Positions 37,714 through 46,286 of a stretch of DNA of 64,000 bases are shown here, piece after piece. The translations under genes were made by a program, and so were the position numbers. The notes beneath the pieces are model-generated. The model ran no database searches, was not told the origin of the DNA, and was given only the letters and a program-made list of their open reading frames with translations. The stretch covers positions 62,001 to 126,000 of the forward strand of contig NZ_JAAEDI010000013.1 in assembly GCF_018129025.1 (NCBI RefSeq). The letters are read 5' to 3'. Position 1 is the first letter of the stretch. Every line of letters begins with the position of its first letter. The DNA comes from Neoroseomonas terrae (lineage in GTDB: Bacteria; Pseudomonadota; Alphaproteobacteria; Acetobacterales; Acetobacteraceae).

Positions 37714-39018
37714 ATGCTGACCGATCGATACGGCCTCGCCCTGTCCACGGCCTCCACGACCGCGCGCGACGCCTATGTCGAAGGCTGCGACCTGCTGCTC
37801 TCAGCGAATGTCGGCGCCGAGGACGCGTTCCGAACCGCCATCGCCGCCGACCCACGCTTCGCCCTCGCCCACGCCGCGCTCGCCCGCGGCCTGCAACTGC
37901 GCGGCCACATCCCCACCGCGCGGCAGGCCATGGAGGCCGGGAACGCCCTCCTCCCCGGCCTCCCGGCGCGCGAGGCGAGCCACATGGCCTTCTACGCGCT
38001 GGTCCTCGCCGGCCAGGGTGACGCTGCGGTCGCGGCCGCCAAGGTCCACCTCGCCACCTGGCCGCGAGACGCGATGGTGCTCAGCCCCTGCACCTCCGTC
38101 TTCGGCCTGATCGGTTTCTCCGGACGCGCGGGCCGCGAACGCGAACAGGTCGAACTGCTCGACGGTCTCGCCACGCATTACGGTGACGATTGGTGGTTCA
38201 ACACGCAGCACGCCTTCGCGCTGCTGGAATCCGGGCAGCTCGCCGCCGCGCATCCGCGCATCGAATCCGCCATGGCGCAGATGCCCCGCAACGCCCATGG
38301 CGCCCATATCCGCGCGCATCTGTACTACGAGGATGGCGAGCAGGCGGCCGCCCTCGCCTTCCTGAAGGATTGGATGAAGCCGTATCCGCGGGCCGGCCAG
38401 CTTCATTGCCACATCAGCTGGCATATCGCGCTGTGCGAGCTGGAAGCCGGCGACGCCGCCGAAGCCTTTCGCGTCTATGCCGAGGATGTCGCCCCTGGCG
38501 GGTCCTGGGGTCCGGCGATCAACACCCTGACCGACGCGGTGTCCTTCCTCTGGCGCGCGGAACTCGCCGGCCATCCGCGCGACCCGGCACGCTGGCGCGC
38601 GCTGCACGATTTCTCGCGCCGGATGTTTCCGCGCGGCGGCATTGCCTTCGCCGACACCCACGCCGCCCTCGCCGATGCGGTCGAGGGCGATGGCGATGCG
38701 CTCGAGGCAAGACTGCGGGAGTTGGAGACCATGCGGCAAGAAGGGCGACTGCCCTCCGGCCCGGTCGTCCCGGGCCTGGCGCGCGCCTTCGCCGCCTTCC
38801 TGCGCAACGATTTCCGCGCCGCCATCGCGGCGATCGAACCCGTCCTCGCCGACCATGAACGCATCGGCGGCAGCCGGGCGCAGCGCGACCTGGTCGAGTT
38901 CACCTTGATGAAAGCCTACCTCGCCGATGGTCGCCTCGATGCGCTGCGCGACATGCTTGCGGCACGCCACCGCGGCCCCGCGGCCGTGCCGGTGGCGGGC
39001 CTGCCCGGGCATCATTGA
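37714..39018 (+). CDS. TTC38-like tetratricopeptide protein
   Basis: 434 residues from ATG 37714 behind GGAGG. Helical repeats throughout: TPR-like segments near 35-110, 140-230 and 330-400. The HGAHIRAHLYYEDGEQAAALAFLKDWM and LHCHISWHIALCELEAGD segments recall the tetratricopeptide repeat protein 38 family found in bacteria and animals. No catalytic motif; likely a scaffold. Upstream 200 bp shows no clear promoter. Function unknown. Confidence 0.75.
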   Translation: MLTDRYGLALSTASTTARDAYVEGCDLLLSANVGAEDAFRTAIAADPRFALAHAALARGLQLRGHIPTARQAMEAGNALLPGLPAREASHMAFYALVLAGQGDAAVAAAKVHLATWPRDAMVLSPCTSVFGLIGFSGRAGREREQVELLDGLATHYGDDWWFNTQHAFALLESGQLAAAHPRIESAMAQMPRNAHGAHIRAHLYYEDGEQAAALAFLKDWMKPYPRAGQLHCHISWHIALCELEAGDAAEAFRVYAEDVAPGGSWGPAINTLTDAVSFLWRAELAGHPRDPARWRALHDFSRRMFPRGGIAFADTHAALADAVEGDGDALEARLRELETMRQEGRLPSGPVVPGLARAFAAFLRNDFRAAIAAIEPVLADHERIGGSRAQRDLVEFTLMKAYLADGRLDALRDMLAARHRGPAAVPVAGLPGHH

Positions 39019-39177
39019 CGGGCCGTGCGCGCTGGCGCCTCGGCCGCACAATCGGCGCCGCGCAACTCCGTCCGGCCGACGCGACGCTGCGGCGCGCGGC
39101 GTCGCTGCCGCAGATGACGCTGCGGCGACAATGCCCTAGCTCTGCGTCCTGACCCTCGCCCCCAGCCCGAGTCGCGC

Positions 39178-40584
39178 ATGGCCAAGGACAAGAACCTCTT
39201 CGTCTGCCAGTCCTGCGGCGCCGCCTATCCGAAGTGGCAGGGCCGCTGCGACGCCTGCGGCGAATGGAACACCCTCACCGAGGAAACCCCCGTCCAGCGC
39301 GGCCCCGGCCCCGCCGCCAAGGCCGGCGGTGGGCGGCGCGTGGAATTCGTCGGGCTCAAGGGCCATTCCGCCCCGCCCCCACGCATCCCGACCGGCATCG
39401 CCGAACTCGACCGCGTGCTCGGCGGCGGCCTCGTCGCGGCCTCCGCCATCCTGGTCGGCGGCGACCCCGGCATCGGCAAGTCGACCATCCTGCTCCAGGC
39501 CGCCGCCCGCGTGGCCAGCGCCGGCCGCCGCGTCCTCTACGTCTCCGGTGAGGAAGCGGTCGAACAGGTGCGCCTCCGCGCCGCCCGCCTCGGCCTCACC
39601 GACAGCCCGATGGCGCTCGCCGCCGCCACCTCGCTGCGCGACATCATCGCGTCCCTGGAACAGGAGAGCGACGCCGCCCTCGTCGTCATCGACTCGATCC
39701 AGACCGTCTGGCTCGACGCGCTCGATTCCGCCCCCGGCACGGTCGCCCAGGTGCGCGCCTGCGCCGCCGAGCTGATCCGCCTCGCCAAGGCGCGCGGCTT
39801 CGCGATCGTCCTGGTCGGCCACGTCACCAAGGAAGGCACGCTCGCCGGCCCGCGCGTGCTGGAACACATGGTCGACGCCACGCTTTATTTCGAAGGCGAT
39901 CGCGGCCATCAGTTCCGCATCCTGCGCGCGGTGAAGAACCGGTTCGGCGCCACGGACGAGATCGGCGTCTTCGAGATGACCGGCACAGGGCTGGTGGAAG
40001 TCGCCAACCCGTCCGCCCTCTTCCTCGCCGAACGCCGCGGCAATGTCTCGGGCTCCGCCGTCTTCGCCGGCATCGAGGGCACCCGCCCCGTCCTCGTCGA
40101 AGTCCAGGCGCTGCTCTCGCCGAGTTCCGGCGGCTCGCCGCGCCGTCAGGTCGTCGGCTGGGATTCCGGCCGCCTGTCCATGCTGATGGCCGTGCTGGAA
40201 TCGCGCTGCGGCCTCTCGCTCGGCCAGAACGACGTCTACCTGAACATCGCGGGCGGCCTGCGCATCGCCGAACCCGCCGCCGACCTCGCCGTCGCCGCCG
40301 CGCTCGTCTCCGCCGCCACCGACCGCCCGACCGACCCCGACCGCGTCTATTTCGGCGAGGTCGGCCTGTCCGGTGAAGTCCGGCAGGTCGCCCAGGCCGA
40401 GGCCCGCCTGCGGGAGGCCGCCAAGCTCGGCTTCGGCCGCGCCACCCTGCCCCGCCGCGTCGCCCGCGGCGGCAAGGCCCCCAGCGCCCCCGACGGTATC
40501 GCCCTGACCGAGACCGGCCACATGGCCGATCTCGTTGCCGTTTTCGCGGAGCAGACCGTCAAGCCGCGCAGGGCTGGCGCGTGA
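39178..40584 (+). CDS. radA: DNA repair protein RadA (Sms)
   Basis: Branch-migration ATPase in recombinational repair. 468 residues: N-terminal C4 zinc finger (Cys10, 13, 24, 27), RecA-like ATPase with Walker A GGDPGIGKST (about 94-103), the RadA-specific KNRFG motif (253-257), and a C-terminal Lon-protease-like domain without protease residues. Precedes cvpA and purF in the usual alphaproteobacterial order. Confidence 0.97.
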   Translation: MAKDKNLFVCQSCGAAYPKWQGRCDACGEWNTLTEETPVQRGPGPAAKAGGGRRVEFVGLKGHSAPPPRIPTGIAELDRVLGGGLVAASAILVGGDPGIGKSTILLQAAARVASAGRRVLYVSGEEAVEQVRLRAARLGLTDSPMALAAATSLRDIIASLEQESDAALVVIDSIQTVWLDALDSAPGTVAQVRACAAELIRLAKARGFAIVLVGHVTKEGTLAGPRVLEHMVDATLYFEGDRGHQFRILRAVKNRFGATDEIGVFEMTGTGLVEVANPSALFLAERRGNVSGSAVFAGIEGTRPVLVEVQALLSPSSGGSPRRQVVGWDSGRLSMLMAVLESRCGLSLGQNDVYLNIAGGLRIAEPAADLAVAAALVSAATDRPTDPDRVYFGEVGLSGEVRQVAQAEARLREAAKLGFGRATLPRRVARGGKAPSAPDGIALTETGHMADLVAVFAEQTVKPRRAGA

Positions 40585-40617
40585 CGCCGCCGGGACCCGC
40601 CGCTATAGGGGGCCCCC

Positions 40618-41175
40618 ATGAACTGGGTTGACGCAGCGCTCATCGCAGTGGTCGTGATCTCGGCCATCTGCGCCTATTTCCGTGGCTTGGTGCGCGAGGT
40701 CCTGAGCCTCGGCGCCTGGATCGGCGCGGCAATCGTGGCTTTCCTGGCGCGCGAGCCGATTCGCCCGCATGTCGAGCAATGGCTCGAACCGCCCGTCCTG
40801 GCGGATGCCGTCGGCACCGGCGCGGTGTTCCTCGTCGTGCTCGTGATCCTGAAGATCATCACCAACATCATCGCCGACCAGGTGCAGGATTCGATCCTCG
40901 GCGGCCTCGATCGCATCCTCGGCCTCGTCTTCGGCGCCGTGCGGGGTGCGTTCGTGCTGGTGCTTGCCTATATCCTCGCCGGGATGTTCGCCCCCGAGAC
41001 GAACACCTGGCCTGCCGCCGTGAAGGAAGCCCGCGGCCTGCCGATCGTCGCCGACGCCGCGCGCCGGGTGGTCGAGCAGCTGCCCGAAGCCTATCGGCCA
41101 CGCTTGGTCGCCCCCCCCGGGCCCGCCGGCCCGACCGTTGATGACCTGCTGCGTCCCCCCGCGCGCAGCCGATAG
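40618..41175 (+). CDS. cvpA: CvpA family membrane protein
   Basis: 185 residues with four membrane spans in the first 135, including FRGLVREVLSLGAWIGAAIVAF and GLDRILGLVFGAVRGAFVLVL, which are the family signatures, and a polar Pro-rich tail. CvpA was named for colicin V production; it affects envelope stress tolerance but its mechanism is unsettled. 33 bp after radA and 12 bp before purF. Confidence 0.93.
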   Translation: MNWVDAALIAVVVISAICAYFRGLVREVLSLGAWIGAAIVAFLAREPIRPHVEQWLEPPVLADAVGTGAVFLVVLVILKIITNIIADQVQDSILGGLDRILGLVFGAVRGAFVLVLAYILAGMFAPETNTWPAAVKEARGLPIVADAARRVVEQLPEAYRPRLVAPPGPAGPTVDDLLRPPARSR

Positions 41176-41187
41176 TTGAGGACCGCG

Positions 41188-42648
41188 ATGCTCGTCACCA
41201 TCGACCATGACGACGACAAGCCGCATGAGGAATGCGGCGTGTTCGGCGTATGGAACGGCACCGACGCCGCGGCGCTCACGGCGCTCGGCCTCCACGCGCT
41301 CCAGCATCGCGGGCAGGAAGCCGCCGGCATCGTCTCGCTCGACGAGAAGGGCCTGTTCCATGCCCATAAGGGCCTCGGGCTGGTCGGCGACAATTTCGGC
41401 GAGGCCAAAGTCATCGCCTCCCTGCCCGGCGCCGCCGCGGTCGGCCACAACCGCTACGCCACCACGGGCGAGACGGCGCTGCGCAACGTCCAGCCGCTCT
41501 ATGCCGATTTCGAGTTCGGCGGCTTCGCCGTCGCGCATAACGGCAACCTGACCAACGCCGCCGTGCTGAAGCGGGCCCTGGTCCGCCGCGGCTGCCTGTT
41601 CCAGTCCACCACCGACTCCGAAGTCTTCATCCACCTCATCGCCATCAGCCTCTACTCGACTGTGCTCGACCGGCTGATCGACGCGCTGAAGCAGGTGCAG
41701 GGCGCCTATTCGCTCGTCGCGTTGCATGACGGCGCGCTGATCGGCGCGCGGGACCCGCTGGGCGTCCGCCCGCTGGTGCTCGGCCGTCTCGCCAATGGCG
41801 GCTACGTCCTGGCCTCCGAGACCTGCGCGCTCGACATCGTCTCCGCCGAATTCGTCCGCGACATCGAGGCCGGCGAGATCGTCATCATCAACGACGAAGG
41901 CGTGCGCAGCGTGAAGCCCTTCGGCCGCCACGGCAGCCGCTTCTGCATCTTCGAATACATCTACTTCGCCCGTCCCGATTCCGTGATGGAAGGCACGCCG
42001 GTCTATGAGACGCGGAAGCGCATCGGCGCCGAGCTGTCCCGCGAATCCGGCGTCGAGGCCGATGTGGTCGTTCCGGTGCCCGATTCCGGCGTTCCCGCTG
42101 CCATGGGCTACGCCTCGGAGGCCGGCATCCCCTTCGAGCTCGGCATCATCCGCAACCACTATGTCGGCCGCACCTTCATCGAGCCGACCGACCAGATCCG
42201 CCACCTCGGCGTGAAGCTGAAGCATTCGGCGAACAAGCCGATGCTGGAAGGCAAGCGCGTCATCCTGGTGGACGATTCGATCGTGCGCGGCACCACCTCC
42301 CGCAAGATCGTCGAGATGGTGCGCCAAGCCGGTGCGAAGGAGGTGCATATGCGCATCTCCTCCCCGCCCACGACCCACTCCTGCTACTACGGCATCGACA
42401 CGCCGGAACGTGAACAGCTCATGGCTGCGAAGCACGACGTGGCCGAGATGGCGCGCATCATCGGCGCCGACAGCCTCGCCTTCATCTCGCTGGACGGGCT
42501 GTATCGCGCGCTCGGCCGCCCCGCACGGGACCCGGCCAAGCCCGACTACTGCGATGCCTGCTTCACCGGGGACTACGCGATCCCCCTGACGGATTGGCAG
42601 AACAATTCGGAGAAGCAATTGTCGCTGCTGCAGGCGGCGGGGCAGTAG
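41188..42648 (+). CDS. purF: Amidophosphoribosyltransferase
   Basis: First committed step of purine synthesis: PRPP and glutamine to phosphoribosylamine. 486 residues from ATG 41188 (GAGGA site); TTG 41176 is less likely. A 15-residue propeptide precedes nucleophile Cys16 in ECGVFGVW, as in the cleaved, Fe-S-containing class. The PRPP loop VILVDDSIVRGTTS lies near 358-371, and cysteines in SCYYGIDTP and YCDACFTGDY could bind the cluster. Followed immediately by repeat copy C. Confidence 0.96.
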   Translation: MLVTIDHDDDKPHEECGVFGVWNGTDAAALTALGLHALQHRGQEAAGIVSLDEKGLFHAHKGLGLVGDNFGEAKVIASLPGAAAVGHNRYATTGETALRNVQPLYADFEFGGFAVAHNGNLTNAAVLKRALVRRGCLFQSTTDSEVFIHLIAISLYSTVLDRLIDALKQVQGAYSLVALHDGALIGARDPLGVRPLVLGRLANGGYVLASETCALDIVSAEFVRDIEAGEIVIINDEGVRSVKPFGRHGSRFCIFEYIYFARPDSVMEGTPVYETRKRIGAELSRESGVEADVVVPVPDSGVPAAMGYASEAGIPFELGIIRNHYVGRTFIEPTDQIRHLGVKLKHSANKPMLEGKRVILVDDSIVRGTTSRKIVEMVRQAGAKEVHMRISSPPTTHSCYYGIDTPEREQLMAAKHDVAEMARIIGADSLAFISLDGLYRALGRPARDPAKPDYCDACFTGDYAIPLTDWQNNSEKQLSLLQAAGQ

Positions 42649-42657
42649 GGCGCATCA

Positions 42658-42896
42658 GAGGGGGGCGTTGCCCCTCTCCTCACCGCGAAGCAGTGCTTCG
42701 CGCCCGCCAAGGCCGAAAGGCCTTGGAAACACCCGTCCGCCGCCGGCCCGACCGCTCCCATTCCCCTGATCGCCCGTTCCGGGCACAAGCGCGGGTCCGG
42801 GCAGTCGTCCTGACCGCGGGGCAAGGCGCCAGATCGAGGTTTCCAAAGGCCCTTCGGCCTTTGGCGGGGTGGTCCGGAGGGGCAGAGCCCCTCCGG
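42658..42896 (-). repeat. Palindromic intergenic repeat, copy C
   Basis: 239-bp element 9 bp after the purF stop. Left: end hairpin 42658-42678 with one G-T wobble, an additional 9-bp palindrome CGCGAAGCA/TGCTTCGCG (42684-42702), then CCAAGGCC/GGCCTTGG (42707-42726). Right: CCAAAGGCC/GGCCTTTGG (42843-42864), GGGGTGG, and CCGGAGGGGC/GCCCCTCCGG (42874-42896). The inner flank GCGCCAGATCGAGGTTT matches copies A and E. It fills nearly all the purF-SDR gap, leaving 29 bp. Confidence 0.85.
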
Positions 42897-42925
42897 CATC
42901 CGCCCTCCCCATCATCGAGGACTCC

Positions 42926-43648
42926 ATGACCACCCACCCCACCCGCGTCGCCCTGATCACCGGCGCTTCCCGCGGCATCGGCGCCGCTGTCGCCGTCGAG
43001 CTCGGCCGGCGCGGCGTGCAATGCGTCCTCGTCGCCCGCACCCAGGGGGGCCTGGAGGAGACGGACGACGCCATCCGCGCCGCCGGCGGCCCGGCCGCGA
43101 CGCTGCTGCCGCTCGACCTTCAGAAGAAGGCGGCGGACATCGACATGCTCGGCCCGTCCATCGTCGCCCGCTTCGGCCGGCTGGACATCCTGGTCCATGC
43201 CGCGGGCGCGCTCCCGAAGCTGACGCCCGTCGCGCATATCGAACCGCGGGACATGGACGAATCCATCGCGGTGAACATGGCCGCCGCCTGGCGCCTGATC
43301 CGCACCTGCGACCCGCCGCTGCGCGCGGCGGAGGCCGGCCGCGCCGTCATGCTGACCGACGCTGCGGCCGGCGAGCCGCAGCCCTATTGGGGCCTCTACG
43401 CCGCCGCCAAGGCCGGCATGGAATATCTGGTCCGTTCCTGGGCCACGGAGACCGCCGCCACCCCGCTGCGCGTGAACCTCCTCGATCCCGGCCCGGTCGC
43501 GACCCGCCTGCGCGGCCGCGCCTTCCCGGGCCAGGAGCCCGGGGAACTCGCCGCCGCGGCTGACGTCGCCCCGGCCATCGCCGCGCTGTGCGACCCGGCG
43601 GAAACGCGCCACGGCGCCCTAATCCGTGCGCAGGCCAACACCCACTGA
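42926..43648 (+). CDS. Short-chain dehydrogenase/reductase (YciK-like)
   Basis: 240 residues, Rossmann fold with cofactor motif TGASRGIG and the active-site pair Tyr-x3-Lys in YWGLYAAAKAG. The normal catalytic serine, 12-13 residues before the Tyr, aligns with Asp/Ala (LTDAAAGEPQP), so activity is uncertain. An SDR gene after purF is common in this group. Its 3' end overlaps the convergent lipoprotein gene by 30 bp. Confidence 0.88.
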   Translation: MTTHPTRVALITGASRGIGAAVAVELGRRGVQCVLVARTQGGLEETDDAIRAAGGPAATLLPLDLQKKAADIDMLGPSIVARFGRLDILVHAAGALPKLTPVAHIEPRDMDESIAVNMAAAWRLIRTCDPPLRAAEAGRAVMLTDAAAGEPQPYWGLYAAAKAGMEYLVRSWATETAATPLRVNLLDPGPVATRLRGRAFPGQEPGELAAAADVAPAIAALCDPAETRHGALIRAQANTH

Positions 43649-44179
43649 CGGCCCCGGATCGGGGATGAGCGCCCTGGCCGCCGCTTCGGCCGCGGCCGCG
43701 CCGGCCTGCGGCGGCGCAGGCACCCCCTGCCCCGGCACCAGCACGACCTGGGGGGGTTGGGCCTGCGGCGGCGGGGCCGGTGCCGGCTCCAGGGACCGCG
43801 CGATGCGACGGACCCAGCCGATCCGGTTGTTCTCCTGTGCCTCGGACAAGGTCGCCGGCCCGTCGGCGACGCCGCGATAGGGCGGCCATGCCGCCGGCGG
43901 CACCGTCCAGCAATCCACCGCACCCAGGCTGCGCGTGCACATCGGCGGCGGCGCCGGCGCGGGGTCCTGGCCGCAATACGCGTCCCCGCGCCCGATCCGG
44001 GCGATCGAGCAATCCTCCCCCGTCACCAGCGATACGATCGAATCCCCCGTCGTGCGGCCGAAGGCCCGAAGCGACAGCCCCTCCACCGCCGCCGGGATGG
44101 CGAGCAGCGGCGCGCCCGGCGCACCCACGGCCCCACACCCCCCCAGAAGCATCACGAAAGGCAGCAGGAACCGGCACAT
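43619..44179 (-). CDS. Hypothetical proline-rich lipoprotein
   Basis: 186 residues from ATG 44179 with a lipoprotein signal (lipobox LLGGC, Cys about residue 15). The mature part holds four cysteines (DCSIARIGRGDAYCG and MCTRSLGAVDCW), which could form two disulfides, and then a Pro/Gln/Ala-rich tail. No family recognised. Convergent and overlapping by 30 bp with the SDR gene, divergent from the TPR gene at 44279. Confidence 0.65.
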   Translation of the reverse strand: MCRFLLPFVMLLGGCGAVGAPGAPLLAIPAAVEGLSLRAFGRTTGDSIVSLVTGEDCSIARIGRGDAYCGQDPAPAPPPMCTRSLGAVDCWTVPPAAWPPYRGVADGPATLSEAQENNRIGWVRRIARSLEPAPAPPPQAQPPQVVLVPGQGVPAPPQAGAAAAEAAARALIPDPGPSVGVGLRTD

Positions 44180-44278
44180 GGCTGGTATCAAGGCCCGGAC
44201 GGGCTTAACGCCCCGCCAACGGGGGGTTATGTTCCGCCCCCTTTTTCCAGGCTGGCCGTGCCGGCCGGCAACCCAGGG

Positions 44279-44938
44279 ATGCCGCCTTTGCCCGATATCT
44301 TCGACGAGGTAGCCGAGGATCTCCGCGCCGAACGCGCGCGGAAGCTGTGGGCGCGCCTCAGCACCCCGCTGTTCACCGTGCTGCTGCTCGTGCTGGTCGG
44401 CATCGGCGGCTGGCAGGGCTGGCGCTGGTACGAGAACCGGCAGCAGGCCGCCGCCGCCACCGCCTTCATGGCCGCCCACCGTGCGACCGAGGCGCAGGGT
44501 GCCGACCTCACCGCCATGGCGTCCCGGTTCGAGGCGATCGCGGGCGAGAACCCGGGCGGCTACCGCACCATCGCCCTGCTTCGTGCCGCCGCGCTGAAGG
44601 CCGAGGCCGGGGACCGCGACGGCGCGCTCGCCGTCTACGACCGCGTCGCGAACGACACCTCCATCGACCCGCTCTACCGCAGCCTCGCCTCGCTGCTCTG
44701 GGCCCTGCGCTCGCTCGACACCGCCGAGCCCGCCGCGCTCACCGCGCGCCTCGCGCCGCTGACCGGTGCGGATTCGCCCTTCAGCGCCTCGGCGCGCGAA
44801 CTCTCGGCGCTCGCCACCCTCAAGGCCGGCCAGCGGGCCGAGGCACGTACCGCCTTCCAGGCCCTCGCCGCCGACCAGGCCGCGCCGCAGTCGATCCGCG
44901 AACGTGCCGGCCGCATTGCCGAGGAGCTGGCTTCCTGA
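44279..44938 (+). CDS. Membrane-anchored TPR protein (YfgM-like)
   Basis: 219 residues from ATG 44279 (GTG 44258 also possible). Cytosolic N-terminus DEVAEDLRAERARKLWARL, one membrane span (about 32-52), then periplasmic TPR-like helices. This is the Der-operon TPR protein (DUF2133/YfgM type) found before bamB and der; YfgM works with periplasmic chaperones at the Sec translocon in E. coli. Shares a TGATG junction with the next gene. Confidence 0.85.
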   Translation: MPPLPDIFDEVAEDLRAERARKLWARLSTPLFTVLLLVLVGIGGWQGWRWYENRQQAAAATAFMAAHRATEAQGADLTAMASRFEAIAGENPGGYRTIALLRAAALKAEAGDRDGALAVYDRVANDTSIDPLYRSLASLLWALRSLDTAEPAALTARLAPLTGADSPFSASARELSALATLKAGQRAEARTAFQALAADQAAPQSIRERAGRIAEELAS

Positions 44939-46272
44939 TGCGCGGCCCCATCTCGCGCCGCACGGCGCTGCTCGGCGCCGCCGGCCTGCTCGGCGGCTGC
45001 TCGCTGTTCGACGACATCTTCGGCGAGCGCCGCGAGCGCTTCCCCGGCGAACGCCAAAGCGTCATGTCGATCCCTGAACGCACGCTGGAGGCCGCCAGCA
45101 GTGCGGCGGGCACCGCCGTGACCCTGCCGCCGCAGGCGCCGCGCACCGACTGGCCCGTCGCCGGCGGGGACCTGCCCCACTCCGGCGGGCACATCGCCTT
45201 CGGCCCCGGCCTTGGCCGCGTCTGGAGCAGCGGCTTCGGCAGCGGCAACGGCTACCGCCGCCGGCTCCTCGCGGGCCCGGTGGCGCAGAACGGCACGGCC
45301 TATGTCTCGGACTCGCTCGGCGTCGTCTCGGCCTTCGACGTCGCTACCGGCAGCCGCCGCTGGCGCCGCGAAACCGACCGGACCGATGACGATACCGGCA
45401 CGATGGGCAGCGGCGCGGCGGTCAGCGGGGAGACGCTCTACGTCGCCACCGGCCTCGCGGAACTGCTCGCCCTCAACATCGCGGATGGCTCGGTCCGCTG
45501 GCGCGTGGACCTGCCCGGCCCGGCGCGCGGCGCACCCACCGTCGCCGGCACCACCGTCTACGTGCCGACCGTGTCGAGCCACCTCGTCGCGCTGGCCACC
45601 GATGACGGGCGGCGCATCTGGACCCACCGCGCCAACCCGATCCCGACCATCCCGCTCGGCCTCGGCACGCCCGCCGTCGAGGGCGACACGGTCATCGCCG
45701 GCTTCCCGTCGGGCGAGCTCCTGGCACTGCGCGCCTCGGACGGCCGGGTGCTTTGGAGCGAAAGCCTCGCCGCCACCGGCGGCGGCGTGCTGTCGGACAT
45801 CGCCGGCGTGCGCGCGCGCCCGGCGGTCGCCGATGGCCGCGTCGTGGCCGTCGGCATGGGCGGGCTGACGATCTGCGTCGACCTGCGCTCCGGCCGCCGC
45901 CTGTGGGAACAGGAGGCCGGCGGGACCGAAGGTGCCTGGATGGCCGGCAACTGGGTCTTCATGACCACCGACGCCGGCCAGGTGGTGGCGATGGAGCGTG
46001 AATCCGGCGTGGTCCGCTGGGCGATCTCCCTGCGCCCACCCGCCCGCGGCAGCCGCGCGCCGGACCCGATCGTGCTGTCGAGCCCGATCCTCGCCGGCGG
46101 CCGCCTGCTGATCGGCACCTCGCTGTCGGAACTGGTCTCGATCGATCCGTCGGGCGGTGACGTGCTGTCCCGCCAGTCGCTGCCCGCAGGCCTCGGCCTG
46201 CAGCCGATCGCCGCCGGGGGGCTGCTGCTCGCCGCGACGGACGACGCCACCCTGCTCGCCTTCTCCGGCTGA
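44938..46272 (+). CDS. bamB: BamB-like outer-membrane assembly lipoprotein
   Basis: 444 residues. Signal peptide with lipobox LLGGC near residue 21, then repeated PQQ/WD-like blades, such as VSAFDVATGSRRWRRE, LLALNIADGSVRWRVD and LLALRASDGRVLWSES, forming an eight-bladed propeller. In E. coli BamB is a Bam-complex scaffold for outer-membrane proteins. The order TPR-bamB-der supports the assignment. Start overlaps the TPR stop (TGATG). Confidence 0.9.
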   Translation: MRGPISRRTALLGAAGLLGGCSLFDDIFGERRERFPGERQSVMSIPERTLEAASSAAGTAVTLPPQAPRTDWPVAGGDLPHSGGHIAFGPGLGRVWSSGFGSGNGYRRRLLAGPVAQNGTAYVSDSLGVVSAFDVATGSRRWRRETDRTDDDTGTMGSGAAVSGETLYVATGLAELLALNIADGSVRWRVDLPGPARGAPTVAGTTVYVPTVSSHLVALATDDGRRIWTHRANPIPTIPLGLGTPAVEGDTVIAGFPSGELLALRASDGRVLWSESLAATGGGVLSDIAGVRARPAVADGRVVAVGMGGLTICVDLRSGRRLWEQEAGGTEGAWMAGNWVFMTTDAGQVVAMERESGVVRWAISLRPPARGSRAPDPIVLSSPILAGGRLLIGTSLSELVSIDPSGGDVLSRQSLPAGLGLQPIAAGGLLLAATDDATLLAFSG

Positions 46273-46286
46273 GACGCGATCGCACC

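Noticed and set aside
39136-40521. A 461-codon open frame antisense to radA
   Set aside because: Composition-driven open frame opposite a full RadA with all motifs.
40603-42618. A 671-codon open frame antisense to cvpA-purF
   Set aside because: No ribosome-binding site, no recognisable domain, and it covers two intact conserved genes.
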